The notes: generated by a model from the letters alone, not told the origin. DNA of 61,652 nt from JBIOWF01 sp044868295 (GCA_044868295.1 JBIOWF010000171.1:1-61652), one strand, 5' to 3'. Shown: positions 42,676 through 51,949, counted from the stretch's first letter. A program made the numbers and translations.

Positions 42676-43176
42676 TCACCGCTGGCCGAGGGCAGCGCGT
42701 GCGGTGGCCATCTTCATGACGAGACGGTGCGGGTTGTTCTTCACCTGCGTGAAACCGTGGTGTTCGTAGAATGCGGCGGCCCGATCATCGATCGCGTCGA
42801 CAACGATGATTCTCCCGCCGCCGAGCCCCGACGCGGTGACGATCTTCGAGAGTGCGTTCACGAGGAGTTCGGCGCCCAAACCGGTTCCGTGGAGGGAGCG
42901 GTCGAGAGCCAGCCTGGCCAGCAAGTAGCCCGGAACAACACTCACGCCTCCCGCCATAGAACCGCTGAGATCAACCCGGCGTACCTCGGTTGGAGTGATC
43001 GAGAAATAGGCCACCACTCGTTTGGACGCCAGGTCGATCCAGACATACGTCCGGGCGGTGTCGGACAGCTGGGCGCGGACACTGTGCTGTACGAGCCACT
43101 CGTTCAAGTCGGCCACGCCGCAGTCGAACTCGCCGACGGCATGGTTCTCATCGAGAGCCAGCGAATGCCAGGTCAC
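42676..43176 (-). CDS. GNAT-type toxin of a toxin-antitoxin pair (TacT-like)
   Basis: A 166-residue GNAT acetyltransferase with the layout of TacT/AtaT toxins: FDCGVADLNEWLVQHSV near the start, LARLALDRSLHGTGLGAELLVNAL for acetyl-CoA binding, and AAAFYEHHGFTQ near the end. Family members acetylate the amino group of aminoacyl-tRNA and stop translation. It starts at a GTG overlapping the antitoxin stop (GTGA), the usual order for this pair. Confidence 0.82.
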   Translation of the reverse strand: MTWHSLALDENHAVGEFDCGVADLNEWLVQHSVRAQLSDTARTYVWIDLASKRVVAYFSITPTEVRRVDLSGSMAGGVSVVPGYLLARLALDRSLHGTGLGAELLVNALSKIVTASGLGGGRIIVVDAIDDRAAAFYEHHGFTQVKNNPHRLVMKMATARAALGQR

Positions 43177-43451
43177 TGCGCTTCGTGATAGCGGCGCGGT
43201 CGCGCGGCGGCGCGCCTGAGCGCGGACGCCTCATCGGGCACGTCCAGCGATGCGATCAGTTCGTCGAACTGGTCGGCGGACATGAGCGTCACGTCGGGGC
43301 GAGCGAGGACCCGGCTTGCCTCGTCTCTGGCGGCGCGCAAAACGAAGGACGATATCGATTCGCCCAGTGCCTGCGCGGCCTGGATGATCAGTCGCTCTGT
43401 CGTGGAATCCGCCCGCATTTCGATCCGCCGTGTCTTGGCAGTCATCACCAT
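43173..43451 (-). CDS. DUF1778 (ribbon-helix-helix) antitoxin
   Basis: A 92-residue TacA-type antitoxin. The N-terminal ribbon-helix-helix (TRRIEMRADSTTERLIIQAAQALGESISSFVLRAA) should bind its own promoter; the C-terminal tail (about 55-92) should cap the toxin. The ATG at 43451 has GGGAGG 8 bp upstream; later in-frame ATG 43445 is possible. The 43452-43578 gap contains the promoter. Confidence 0.82.
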   Translation of the reverse strand: MVMTAKTRRIEMRADSTTERLIIQAAQALGESISSFVLRAARDEASRVLARPDVTLMSADQFDELIASLDVPDEASALRRAAARPRRYHEAQ

Positions 43452-43578
43452 CACTCCCACCTCCCTTCAGTGTACGGTGTTTGTACGGCATTCGACAGCC
43501 CCGACGTCCATCCTGTCAGTAATCAATCGAATGCGTAGCGTTATTGCAAAGACCGTGTCCTGTCGGGCCGCTGTTGCG

Positions 43579-44988
43579 TCAGCCTTGCTGCCAGTGGTTT
43601 GTGTTGAGGGGTACGCCGTCGGCTGCGAGATAGCCGGCGAAGAGGCTGCCAGGGTCGCGTACGGCTCGGGTCTGCTGGAGGCGCTGCCACTGGGGGTCGC
43701 CGAGGAACTTCACGTTGCGGGTTGTGAGGTCGGAGTCGCCCAGGTATTGGCCTGCCGTGCACGGTTCCATGTCGGCCATGCTCTCGGCCAGCCATTTCCG
43801 CAGGGGGTCGTCCTGTGAGGGGTCGTCGTACACGACGTAGGTGGCCACATACACGTCTGTCTGGAGGGACAGCGCCATGTCGGGCAGCCGCCGTACCGGA
43901 CCCATGCTGAACCAGATGGTGAACGTCTTCGGTGTGGGCAGGTCGGTGAAGGCGCGTCGCATGGCGGGCACTGTGCGCTCGGCCGGGCCCTCCAGCCACG
44001 CGTTGTCCACCAGGTAGCGGTGGCCTTCGGGGTTCGCCGTACGCTGGAGGGCGAGCTGCTCGGCGAAAGTGGTGGGCGCCGCGTCGACGCGTAGCAGCGC
44101 CCGGTCGGCGAACGGGCAGCCGGACAGCGGTGCGAGCGCCGCCCGTGCCTCCTCGGGCGTGTCGACGAGGGCGACGCCGCTGACCACGAGGAGGGGTCCG
44201 CCCCGATGACCCGGTGGGGGCTCGGGCGGGGTCTGCGTGACGGCGACGATCTCCACGTCCGGGGAGACGTCGCGGTGCACGCCGTCCAGCCAGGTCATGA
44301 CCTCGTCGAACAGATCGATCGGATACAGGTGCACGGTGTGGTGGAGCGCCTGCGGCAGCGGACGCGTACGCAGGTGGAAGCGGGTGACCACGCCGAAGAA
44401 GCCGGGTCCCGAGCCGCGGGCCGCCCAGAACAGGTCGCTGTGGTGCTCCTCGTCGGCGCGCACCAACTCGCCGCCCGCCGTCACGACGTCGATGGCGACG
44501 ATGTTCTCGGCGGCCCACCCCCAGCCTCGGGCGTTCCAGCCCATCCCGCCCTGGAGCAGGAACCCGCCGATGCCCACGGACGGGCAGTGGCCTCCGTTGA
44601 AGAACCGGCCGCGTGCCGCCAGGGACGGGTTGAGCTCGTCGCCGCCTTTCACGGCGGGTGAGGCGCTGACGATCCCGGTCTCCTCGTCGTAGGCGATCTC
44701 TTTGAGGCCGCCGAGGTCGATCAACAGGGCGTCGTCCCGCACGCTCCAGGCGGCCCAGCTGTGACCGCCCGCCCGTACGGCGACCTTCAGGCCGCACTCG
44801 CGGGCCAGGCGGACGCCCTCCACCACGTCCTGTTCGGTCGCCGCCGCGAGCACCGCGGCGGGCAGCCGGCCGGGGCGGCGGGCGTTGAAGACCCGGCCGA
44901 CTCTCGCGGCTTCGTACCCGTCCTGGCCGGGAAGGTGGAGCGCGCCGCTGAAACGGGCCGCGACATCCGGGTCGGTGATCTGCGTCAT
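43579..44988 (-). CDS. BBE-like FAD-linked oxidoreductase, probably bicovalent flavin
   Basis: A 469-residue VAO-fold oxidase. The PP-loop region holds VAVRAGGHSWAAWS, with the flavin-binding His. NGGHCPSVGIGGFLLQGGMG supplies a Cys at the second covalent site. The C-terminal LNTNHWQQG-type ending follows the BBE family. Relatives oxidise sugars, alkaloids or aromatic alcohols with O2. The ATG at 44988 starts MTQITDPDV. Located 28 bp after an SDR gene in the same direction. Substrate not predictable. Confidence 0.83.
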   Translation of the reverse strand: MTQITDPDVAARFSGALHLPGQDGYEAARVGRVFNARRPGRLPAAVLAAATEQDVVEGVRLARECGLKVAVRAGGHSWAAWSVRDDALLIDLGGLKEIAYDEETGIVSASPAVKGGDELNPSLAARGRFFNGGHCPSVGIGGFLLQGGMGWNARGWGWAAENIVAIDVVTAGGELVRADEEHHSDLFWAARGSGPGFFGVVTRFHLRTRPLPQALHHTVHLYPIDLFDEVMTWLDGVHRDVSPDVEIVAVTQTPPEPPPGHRGGPLLVVSGVALVDTPEEARAALAPLSGCPFADRALLRVDAAPTTFAEQLALQRTANPEGHRYLVDNAWLEGPAERTVPAMRRAFTDLPTPKTFTIWFSMGPVRRLPDMALSLQTDVYVATYVVYDDPSQDDPLRKWLAESMADMEPCTAGQYLGDSDLTTRNVKFLGDPQWQRLQQTRAVRDPGSLFAGYLAADGVPLNTNHWQQG

Positions 44989-45016
44989 GAGTTGGTGCTC
45001 CCGGGGGCAGGTGGCT

Positions 45017-45787
45017 TCATGGTGCGAGCGCGGCGAGGCCGCCGTCGATGATGATGTCGGCGCCGTTGATGAAGGACGCGTCGTCGGAGGCCAGGAAGAG
45101 CGCGAGCCGGGCGACGTCCTCAGGCTCACCGGCACGACGCGCGGGGATGGTTTCCAGCACCGACTTCGCCGGACCCTCCGGGTCGTCGAAGAAGCCGCCG
45201 GTCGCCGGGGTCTTGATCGGGCCGGGGCTGATGACGTTGGCCCGGATGTTGTGCTCGGCGCCGGCGACCACCAGGTGCCTGGTGAACGCGGCCACGCCGC
45301 CCTTGGCCGCGCCGTGCGCGCTCTGGCCCGCGAACATCGCGCCCCGGTGCGCGGCGATCGACGCCACGTTGATGACCACGCCACCACCCCTCTCGACCAG
45401 GTACGGCCAGGCCGCCCGGGTGCACTCGTAGACGAGGTGGAGCTCGTTGCGGATGGTGAAGTACCACTCCTCGGCGGGCTGCTCGGGGAACGAGCCGATC
45501 TTCAACGCGGAGGCGTTGTTGTAGAGGACGTCCACTCCGCCGAAGGCCGCCACACCGGCCTCGACCCAGGTTTTGGCGCCCTCCTCGGTGCCGAGGTCCA
45601 CCGGGGCGACGGAGACCATCTCGCCGCCGGCCGCCTCGACCAGCTTCACGGTCTCGGCCGCCGCCTCCTCGTTCAGGTCGCAGCCGGCGACGAGGGCTCC
45701 GGCGGCGGCGAACTCCAGCGCGGCCGCTCGGCCCATCCCCATGCCGGTCCCGCTGATCAGCGCGACCTTCCCGGACAGCTTTCCCAT
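45017..45787 (-). CDS. Short-chain dehydrogenase/reductase
   Basis: SDR of 256 residues: SGTGMGMGRAAA loop, YNNASAL in place of NNAG, Ser in VASIAAHRG and an HGAAKGG segment where Tyr-x-x-x-Lys normally stands. The catalytic Tyr is thus replaced (SAHGAAKGG), an unusual feature that may reduce or change activity. AAAGGA precedes the ATG at 45787. Confidence 0.8.
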   Translation of the reverse strand: MGKLSGKVALISGTGMGMGRAAALEFAAAGALVAGCDLNEEAAAETVKLVEAAGGEMVSVAPVDLGTEEGAKTWVEAGVAAFGGVDVLYNNASALKIGSFPEQPAEEWYFTIRNELHLVYECTRAAWPYLVERGGGVVINVASIAAHRGAMFAGQSAHGAAKGGVAAFTRHLVVAGAEHNIRANVISPGPIKTPATGGFFDDPEGPAKSVLETIPARRAGEPEDVARLALFLASDDASFINGADIIIDGGLAALAP

Positions 45788-45815
45788 GCTCGGTCCTTTC
45801 ACAGGCTCACAAAGG

Positions 45816-46550
45816 TCACAGGGTGACCAGGCCGCCGTCGACCCGGAGGGACTGGCCGGTTATGAGCGCCGCGTCATCCGAGGCGAGGAACGCCACCGCC
45901 GCGGCGATGTCGGACGGCTCCAGCGTCCGCTTGACGGCCTGGCGGAGCCGTACGGCCTCGAAGGTGTCGGGGGAGTTGCCCCGTTCGGCGCCGGTGGTGC
46001 GGGTCAGACCTGGGGCGACCGCGTTGACGGTGACGCCGTGGTCGCCGACCTCGACGGCGAGGGACCGGGTGAACCCGAGCAGCGCGGCCTTGCTCGTCAC
46101 GTAGGCCAGGAAGCCCTTGTCCGGCGGGTCCCAGACGGTGTTCGACACGATGTTGACCACGCGGCCGAAACGCCGCTCGGCCATCCCGGGGACGAACGCG
46201 TCACAGAGCAGGTAGGCGGCGTCCACGTTGACCGCCTGCACCCGGCGCCACGTGGCGAGATCAAGCGTTTCAAGCGTACGGATGACCTGGTGGGCCGCGT
46301 TGTTGACGAGGATGTCGCAGCGGCCGAAGCGGGCCAGCACGTTCGCGGTGAACCGGTCGACGGCGTCGGCGGAGGCGAGGTCGCACACCTCGTGGTAGGC
46401 GTCCCGGCCGCGGGCGTGCACCTCCTTCGCCGTGGCACGGGCCGGGCGCAGGTCGGCCACGGCGATGTCACAGCCGAGATCGGCCAGGCGCAGCGCGATG
46501 GCGCGTCCGAGTCCGCCCGACGCGCCCGTCACCACCGCCACCCGTCTCAT
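45816..46550 (-). CDS. Short-chain dehydrogenase/reductase
   Basis: SDR of 244 residues with TGASGGLGRAIA, NNAAHQV, Ser in VNIVSNT and YVTSKAA (Tyr-x-x-x-Lys intact). The C-terminal GQSLRVDGGLVTL is canonical. Overlaps the VOC gene upstream by ATGA. With the preceding SDR it forms part of a catabolic unit fed by the ribose-type importer. Confidence 0.84.
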   Translation of the reverse strand: MRRVAVVTGASGGLGRAIALRLADLGCDIAVADLRPARATAKEVHARGRDAYHEVCDLASADAVDRFTANVLARFGRCDILVNNAAHQVIRTLETLDLATWRRVQAVNVDAAYLLCDAFVPGMAERRFGRVVNIVSNTVWDPPDKGFLAYVTSKAALLGFTRSLAVEVGDHGVTVNAVAPGLTRTTGAERGNSPDTFEAVRLRQAVKRTLEPSDIAAAVAFLASDDAALITGQSLRVDGGLVTL

Positions 46551-46978
46551 CGGCCGCTGTCCTCCGTCGCACGCGACAGGAGCTCGATGAGGTTGCCCTC
46601 CGGGTCGGCGACGAACGCCATCCGCCCGCCGGGTTCGGGGGAGGGCTGCGGGGCCATCCGCTCGGCGGCCCCGGCCTCGATCAGCGATCGGAACGCCGTG
46701 TCCACGTCGTCCACGGTGAGCGCGATGTGCCCGTAGCCGCGGGTCAGCGCCGCGGTGAGCGGGTCGGGCGGCTGGAGCCCCGGCTGGGACCCGGCGCGTT
46801 CGAGGAGCTCGATCCGGAAACCCCGCGGGCTGATGAGCATCACGCCGCGGAAGTCATGGGCCGCGATCTCGAAGGCGAACTCCTCCCGCAGACACAGCGC
46901 CGCGCAGTACCACTCCGTGGCCTCGCCGAGGTCCGCGACTGTGATGCCGACATGGTCGAATCGCACGGCGACAGGCAT
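46547..46978 (-). CDS. VOC/glyoxalase-family protein
   Basis: A 143-residue single VOC unit pair: FDHVGITVADLGEATEWYCAAL at the start, GYGHIALTVDDVDTAFRSL in the middle and FVADPEGNLIELLSR at the end, giving His, His and Glu metal ligands in order. This resembles methylmalonyl-CoA epimerase/glyoxalase I-like members. The ATG at 46978 has AAAGGA; an ATG 15 bp upstream overlaps the permease stop and is also possible. Confidence 0.8.
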   Translation of the reverse strand: MPVAVRFDHVGITVADLGEATEWYCAALCLREEFAFEIAAHDFRGVMLISPRGFRIELLERAGSQPGLQPPDPLTAALTRGYGHIALTVDDVDTAFRSLIEAGAAERMAPQPSPEPGGRMAFVADPEGNLIELLSRATEDSGR

Positions 46979-46989
46979 GGGCTGTCCTT

Positions 46990-48042
46990 TCATGCCGAGC
47001 CGGCCCCTCTCCGGCGTCCCAGATAGGTGGAGAGCCCGACGGCGGCGAGCAGGGCGAAGCCGTTGAAGACGGGTGACGCCCAGCTGCTCGCCCCCGAAAG
47101 GGTCAGGCCGCTGACGCTGACCGACACGAACAGCACCCCGATGATCGTCCCGAAGACGTTGAAGAAGCCGGGGTTCACCGCGGTGGCGCCGAGGAAGACC
47201 GCGGCAAGGGCGGAGAAGATCAGGCTGGTGCCCGCGTCGGCGGTGGCCGAGCCGGTGCGCGCCAGTTGCAGCACGCCGGCCGTGCCGCTGATCGTCCCGG
47301 CGATGACGAATCCGGCCATGATGTCGCGGTCGACCCGCAGCCCGACCAGCCGGGCCGACCGGGCGTTGGACCCGATCGCGTAAAGCGAGCGCCCGTACGG
47401 CGTGTGCGTCAGCACGTACCAGATGACCAGCATGACCGCGACGACGATGTAGACGACCTGGGGCAGGCCGAAGAGCGTCGCCGACCCGAATCGGGTCAGG
47501 GCCGGCGAGATCCCCTCCAGGATGGTCTGGCCGTCGGTGTACCACTGGATGGCGCCGCCGAGCAGCGTGGCCGAGCCCAGCGTGGTGACGAACGCGTTCA
47601 TCCGCATCCGGGTCACGAGCAGGCCGTTGACGGCCCCGATGACGGCGCCCAGCGACACCCCGGCGAGCACGGCCACCCACAGGGGAAGCCCGTTCCGGGA
47701 CATCAGGCCCGCGCACAGCACGCCCGACGTGGCCGCGATCGCGCCGAGGGAGAAGTCGAAGTAGCCCGAGACCAGCGGGAACAGCGCGGCGAGCGCGATC
47801 AGCGCGACCACGGTCTGGGTGCCGGTCATCACGTTGAGGTTGGCGACGCTGAAGAAGGTCGCGGCGCTCTTCGGATAGAGGCTGAAGAAGACCGCGATCA
47901 CCACGGTGAGGCCGAGCAGCGCGGAACGTTCGGCGAGATCCAGCACCCCCCAGCGGCGCGAGCCGTCGCGCCGCGCGACCGGTTCGGGGGAGGACGGCAC
48001 GTCCGCCGCCGTCTGCGGCGTCGCGGACTCTTGGATGCTCAT
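46990..48042 (-). CDS. Ribose-type ABC permease (RbsC-like)
   Basis: A 350-residue membrane protein of the BPD_transp_2 family with about ten helices. GYFDFSLGAIAATSGVLCAGL is the RbsC-type second helix with the DxSxG-like segment. YAIGSNARSARLVGLRVDR is the ATPase contact loop. It overlaps the ATPase gene by ATGA. One permease chain is present, so it should form a homodimer. Confidence 0.87.
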   Translation of the reverse strand: MSIQESATPQTAADVPSSPEPVARRDGSRRWGVLDLAERSALLGLTVVIAVFFSLYPKSAATFFSVANLNVMTGTQTVVALIALAALFPLVSGYFDFSLGAIAATSGVLCAGLMSRNGLPLWVAVLAGVSLGAVIGAVNGLLVTRMRMNAFVTTLGSATLLGGAIQWYTDGQTILEGISPALTRFGSATLFGLPQVVYIVVAVMLVIWYVLTHTPYGRSLYAIGSNARSARLVGLRVDRDIMAGFVIAGTISGTAGVLQLARTGSATADAGTSLIFSALAAVFLGATAVNPGFFNVFGTIIGVLFVSVSVSGLTLSGASSWASPVFNGFALLAAVGLSTYLGRRRGAGSA

Positions 48043-49700
48043 GGGCGATCTCCGCTCGACAGCACCAGGTTGGTGAGGTTGTTGGCGGTCAGCTCGGATC
48101 CGGACACCTCGCCGGCCACTCGCCCCGACCGCAGGACGACGACCCGGTCGCAGAGCGTCGCGAGCTCGATGAGGTCGGAGGAGGCGACGACCACGCCGCA
48201 GCCTTCCTGCGCCGCGCCGCGGATCGACTGGTAGATGTCGGCGCGGGACATGACGTCGACCCCCTGGGTGGGCTCGTCGAGCAGGAGCACGCGCGGAGCG
48301 CGGCGCAGCCAGCGGGCGAGCACGGCCTTCTGCTGGTTGCCGCCCGACATCGACGAGAACGGCACGTCGGGGGAGGCGGCCTTGATCGAATGGCGGCGCA
48401 TCAGGTCGCGGGACTCGCGCCGCTCGCGGGAGCGTGGCATCCCCCACAGCCCCCAGTACCGCCGCAGGACCGTCATCGCGAGGTTGTCCCGGACGGGCAG
48501 GTCGGCGAAGGCCGCCTCCCCGCCACGGTCCTCGGGCACCAGCGCCAGCCCGGCCCGCATGGCCGCGCCGGGATGGGCGGGCGAGTACGGCTCGCCGTGC
48601 AGCCGCATCGTGCCGCGCCGCGGGCGCCGCTCGCCGAACAGCGTCTTGAGCAGCGTGGTACGGCCCGAGCCGACCAGGCCGGCGACTCCGACGATCTCGC
48701 CCTTGCCCACCTCCAGGTCGACCCCGCGCAGCGGCCCTTCGTGCAGGTCCTCGACGCGTAGCGCCGCCGCGTCGGTGGATGCCGCGGACGGCTGCGAAAC
48801 GGCCGGTTCCCGGTCCTCGCCCGCCTCGCCCGCCTCGCCCGCGTCGCCCGCGTCGGAGGCCGGGGATACCAGCGGCGAGGAAGGCGACGCGTCGTTTCCT
48901 CCGGCGGCCGGATTGGCCACGAGTTCTTCGGCGGCCGGAGAGGTCACAAGCTGGATCAGCTCCGCCTCGGTGGGCGAGGCGCTCACCAAGGTCCCCGCCG
49001 TGCGGCCGTCACACAGCACGGTGAAGTCGTCGGACACCGCGAGGACCTCCTGGAAGCGGTGGCTGACCAGCAGGACCGTCTGGCCGAGCTCGGCGCGGCG
49101 GCGGACGGCGGCGAGCAGCAGCGAGGACTCGTGCAAGGCCAGTCGCGCCGTCGGCTCGTCCAGCACCAGGATCAGGTTGCCCTCCTCCTGGTCCTGGAGC
49201 GCCCGGGCGATGGCGACCATGGTCTGGTCGGACGGCCGGAGCCGGTTGACGGGCGCCCGCGGATCGACGTCGATCTCGTAGGCGTCCAGGACCTGCCGCA
49301 CCCTCCGCAGCAGGGCCGTCCAGCGGATCCGCCGCCCCCACGCCATCGGGAAGCCGGCGTCCAGCGCGAAGTTCTCCGCGACGGAGAGGTCATGGAAGAG
49401 GCCGAGGTCCTGGTGGACGAAGCGCAGCCCGGCCTCCCTCGCCTGCGCGGCGGTGAAGTGGGCGGCGTCGAACGTCCGGCCCATGACCTCGATCTCGCCG
49501 GCGTCGCCGTGGTGCACGCCGGCGAGGACCTTGATCATGGTGCTCTTGCCGGACCCGTTCCCGCCGAGCAGAGCGTGCACGGTGCCCCGCCGCACGGTCA
49601 GGTGTGACCGGTCCAGAGCCACCGTCCCGGCGAAGCGCTTGGCCAGGCCGGTGACGGTGAGGGCCGATGTCGAGGTCGTCATCATTGTCGGGAGGCTCAT
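48039..49700 (-). CDS. Ribose-type ABC ATPase with two nucleotide-binding domains (RbsA-like)
   Basis: A 553-residue tandem ATPase. First domain: Walker A GGNGSGKST, Walker B LILVLDEPTA, but the signature is LRPSDQTMV instead of LSxGQ. Second domain: GLVGSGRTT (Lys replaced by Arg, usual for RbsA), intact MSGGNQQK and LLLDEPTQGVD. An unusual linker of about 50 residues rich in Ala, Gly, Asp and Glu (GDAGEAGEAGED) joins the halves. The lipoprotein stop is 2 bp upstream of the ATG. Confidence 0.87.
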   Translation of the reverse strand: MSLPTMMTTSTSALTVTGLAKRFAGTVALDRSHLTVRRGTVHALLGGNGSGKSTMIKVLAGVHHGDAGEIEVMGRTFDAAHFTAAQAREAGLRFVHQDLGLFHDLSVAENFALDAGFPMAWGRRIRWTALLRRVRQVLDAYEIDVDPRAPVNRLRPSDQTMVAIARALQDQEEGNLILVLDEPTARLALHESSLLLAAVRRRAELGQTVLLVSHRFQEVLAVSDDFTVLCDGRTAGTLVSASPTEAELIQLVTSPAAEELVANPAAGGNDASPSSPLVSPASDAGDAGEAGEAGEDREPAVSQPSAASTDAAALRVEDLHEGPLRGVDLEVGKGEIVGVAGLVGSGRTTLLKTLFGERRPRRGTMRLHGEPYSPAHPGAAMRAGLALVPEDRGGEAAFADLPVRDNLAMTVLRRYWGLWGMPRSRERRESRDLMRRHSIKAASPDVPFSSMSGGNQQKAVLARWLRRAPRVLLLDEPTQGVDVMSRADIYQSIRGAAQEGCGVVVASSDLIELATLCDRVVVLRSGRVAGEVSGSELTANNLTNLVLSSGDRP

Positions 49701-49702
49701 GG

Positions 49703-50857
49703 TCAGGAGGCCAGGCCCCAGGTCTTCAGGTAGGCGCTCCTGAAGTCGACGCCCGCGTCGAAGTCCTTGCCGGCGGCCGGCATGTTGTGGTCGGCGTCCA
49801 CCACCTTCAGGCCGTCGCCCTCCGCGACGGGGGCCTCGCCGTTGAGCACGCGGATGGCCTCGTCGACCGAGCCCCAGGCGCCCCACGCGGTGACGTAGCC
49901 GACGCTGGCGTCCTGGCCCTGGTTGTTACGGATCAGGTCGAGGTTGCCCTTGTCGGCGAAGTTGCCGATGACGTGGAGCTGGTCGCTCCGGCCGGAGGAC
50001 ACGATCGCCTGGGCCAGGCCCTGGGTCAGCCAGCCGTCCACCGGGACGCTGACGGCGTTGGCGGTGCCCGCGCTCAGCAGCGCGGTCGAGAACTTCTGGA
50101 CCGCGGAGTTGCTGATCCAGTCGTTGTTGCTCAGGTCCAGCGTGCTGACGATCTCGCAGGTGGAGCAGGTCGCCAGCTCATTCTTGAAGCCCTCGGTGAT
50201 CCACGGGCCCCACACCTGGTCGGTGAAGTTGACCAGCAGCACCTTGGCCTGGCCGCCCGTCTTGCCGATGATCCAGTCAGCCCGCAGCTTGCCGTTCAGC
50301 AGCCAGTAGTCCTTGATCGACTTGCCTTCGAGCTGGATGCGCTCGGTCGCCCAGATGTCCTTGCCGGACGCGTCCTGGCAGTTGGCGCCGCCCCCGCCGA
50401 TGACCGTGACGCCGGCGGCCTTGGCGTCCTCGAAGGGCTGCTTGATCGTGGAGCAGTCGATGCCGATCGGGATGAAGACGGTGGCCTTGGCGCTGATCGC
50501 CTGCCGGACGCAGTTGGCGAAGCCGGTCGGGTTGAGCTGGCCGTCGCACAGCTTCGTCTCCCAGCCCGCGGCCTTGCCCGCCTCGACCACCCCGGCGGCG
50601 GGGTTGTGACAGCCGGAGACCTGCTCGCCGCACGACATGACCCAGAGGCTCACCCCCGACTTCGGCTTGGTCGGGGTCGACGGGGGAGCGCCCATGTCGC
50701 CGTCGTACGCGGCCTGGAGGTAGCGCTGTGTGGCGGCGGAGTCCGCGGAGGCGGCCGTCGACTGGGTCGCGGGGGCGTCGGAACCGCAGGCCGACAGGGC
50801 CGTGACGCCGGACAGGAGGATCGCCCCAAGAAGGAATGACATACGTGGAACTTGCAT
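49703..50857 (-). CDS. Sugar-type ABC solute-binding lipoprotein, cysteine-rich
   Basis: Type I periplasmic-binding lipoprotein of 384 residues. Signal peptide with lipobox LSAC, cysteine near residue 24. The mature part has an unusual number of cysteines (SCGEQVSGCHN, CDGQLNPTGFANC, DCSTIKQ, ANCQD, CSTCEIV), enough for several disulfides. GWLTQGLAQAI and the C-terminal hinge fit the RbsB class. The ATG at 50857 follows TTGGAGA. As it sits among SDR, VOC and FAH genes, its ligand may not be a simple sugar. Confidence 0.84.
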   Translation of the reverse strand: MQVPRMSFLLGAILLSGVTALSACGSDAPATQSTAASADSAATQRYLQAAYDGDMGAPPSTPTKPKSGVSLWVMSCGEQVSGCHNPAAGVVEAGKAAGWETKLCDGQLNPTGFANCVRQAISAKATVFIPIGIDCSTIKQPFEDAKAAGVTVIGGGGANCQDASGKDIWATERIQLEGKSIKDYWLLNGKLRADWIIGKTGGQAKVLLVNFTDQVWGPWITEGFKNELATCSTCEIVSTLDLSNNDWISNSAVQKFSTALLSAGTANAVSVPVDGWLTQGLAQAIVSSGRSDQLHVIGNFADKGNLDLIRNNQGQDASVGYVTAWGAWGSVDEAIRVLNGEAPVAEGDGLKVVDADHNMPAAGKDFDAGVDFRSAYLKTWGLAS

Positions 50858-51010
50858 TTGCTTTCTCCAAATGGAATTCGTCGCCACTCCCCCGAGTCGG
50901 CGGCCTGGATCACTTGCCCAGGTGGATGAATGTGAGTGAAGCAGCCCCACCCTGGGCGGGGAAATCATTAGTCGACATACGAGTCATCGGGGGTACGGAT
51001 ATATCCGCCG

Positions 51011-51949
51011 TCAGACGGGCGGGGCGATGAAGAGACCCGAGTCCGGGTCGTTGAAGCTCTCCTTGGCGACGAGTTCGCTCATCGGATTCGACGTCCCCCA
51101 CTGGTCCTGCGTCATCGGGTCGGCGACGTCGTAGAGGTGGGGATGCCACGAGTCCTCGTCGAGTTCCTCGACCTCGGTGGTGTACTCGACCGTGTTGCCC
51201 ATCGGGTCCAGGAAGTAGGCGAAGGTGTTGTCGCCCGCCAGGTGGCGGCCCGGCCCCCAGACCATCCGGTAACCGGCCCGCAGCACGCGCCCGGTGCCGC
51301 GCATCCACTCCTCCACGCCCCGCATCTCGAACGAGATGTGGTGGACCGACACGTGTGGCCCGCGGGCGATCGCCAGGCTGTGGTGCCTGGGGTTGCACCG
51401 GGTGAAGTACATGAGATCGCCCATGTGCTGCGAGAAGAGAGTGTCACTGAGCGCGAAGCCGAGATGGGTCCGGTAGAAGGCCAGGGTGCGCTCCGGGTTG
51501 GGGGAGTTGACCACGACGTGCGACAGCCGTACCGGGATGGCCTCGCGCTCCTCGACCTTGCGGTGCTCGCGCGGCGCGACGTCGCTGGAGACCTCGACGG
51601 TCCGCCCGTCGACGTCGAAGAACCGGAAACCGTAGCCGCCGCCCGGCGTCGTGAGCTTGGCGGGCTCGGTCGCGATGCGCACGCCGGCCGACCCGAGCCG
51701 CTGGGCGAGCAGGTCGACGTCGCCGGGCGTCTCGGCGCCGAAGGAGACGAGGTCGAGCCGCTTGCCGGTGTCCTCGCGCAGCCGGATGATGTACTGCTCC
51801 GGCGAGCCCTCCGCGGCGAGAAAGGCGATGCCGGTGTCGTCGGCGACCTTGGTCAGGCCCCACACGTTCTCGTAGAAGTCGAGGTACCCGCGGAAGTCGG
51901 GCACCGCGAGATCGACGTGCCGCAGATGCGTAATCAATCGATCGGACAC
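51011..51949 (-). CDS. Two-domain extradiol ring-cleavage dioxygenase (type I, VOC)
   Basis: A 312-residue catechol 2,3-dioxygenase/2,3-dihydroxybiphenyl dioxygenase-type enzyme. N-terminal VOC domain about 5-125, catalytic C-terminal domain about 140-290. Metal ligands are H144 (LSHVVVNS), H203 or H204 (SVHHISFEM) and E255 (NTVEYTTEV). YFLDPMGNTVEYTTEVE matches the family signature. Expected to open a catechol ring beside a hydroxyl using Fe(II) and O2. GTG start with AAGGAG. The last 45 residues form a hydrophilic tail. Confidence 0.88.
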   Translation of the reverse strand: MSDRLITHLRHVDLAVPDFRGYLDFYENVWGLTKVADDTGIAFLAAEGSPEQYIIRLREDTGKRLDLVSFGAETPGDVDLLAQRLGSAGVRIATEPAKLTTPGGGYGFRFFDVDGRTVEVSSDVAPREHRKVEEREAIPVRLSHVVVNSPNPERTLAFYRTHLGFALSDTLFSQHMGDLMYFTRCNPRHHSLAIARGPHVSVHHISFEMRGVEEWMRGTGRVLRAGYRMVWGPGRHLAGDNTFAYFLDPMGNTVEYTTEVEELDEDSWHPHLYDVADPMTQDQWGTSNPMSELVAKESFNDPDSGLFIAPPV

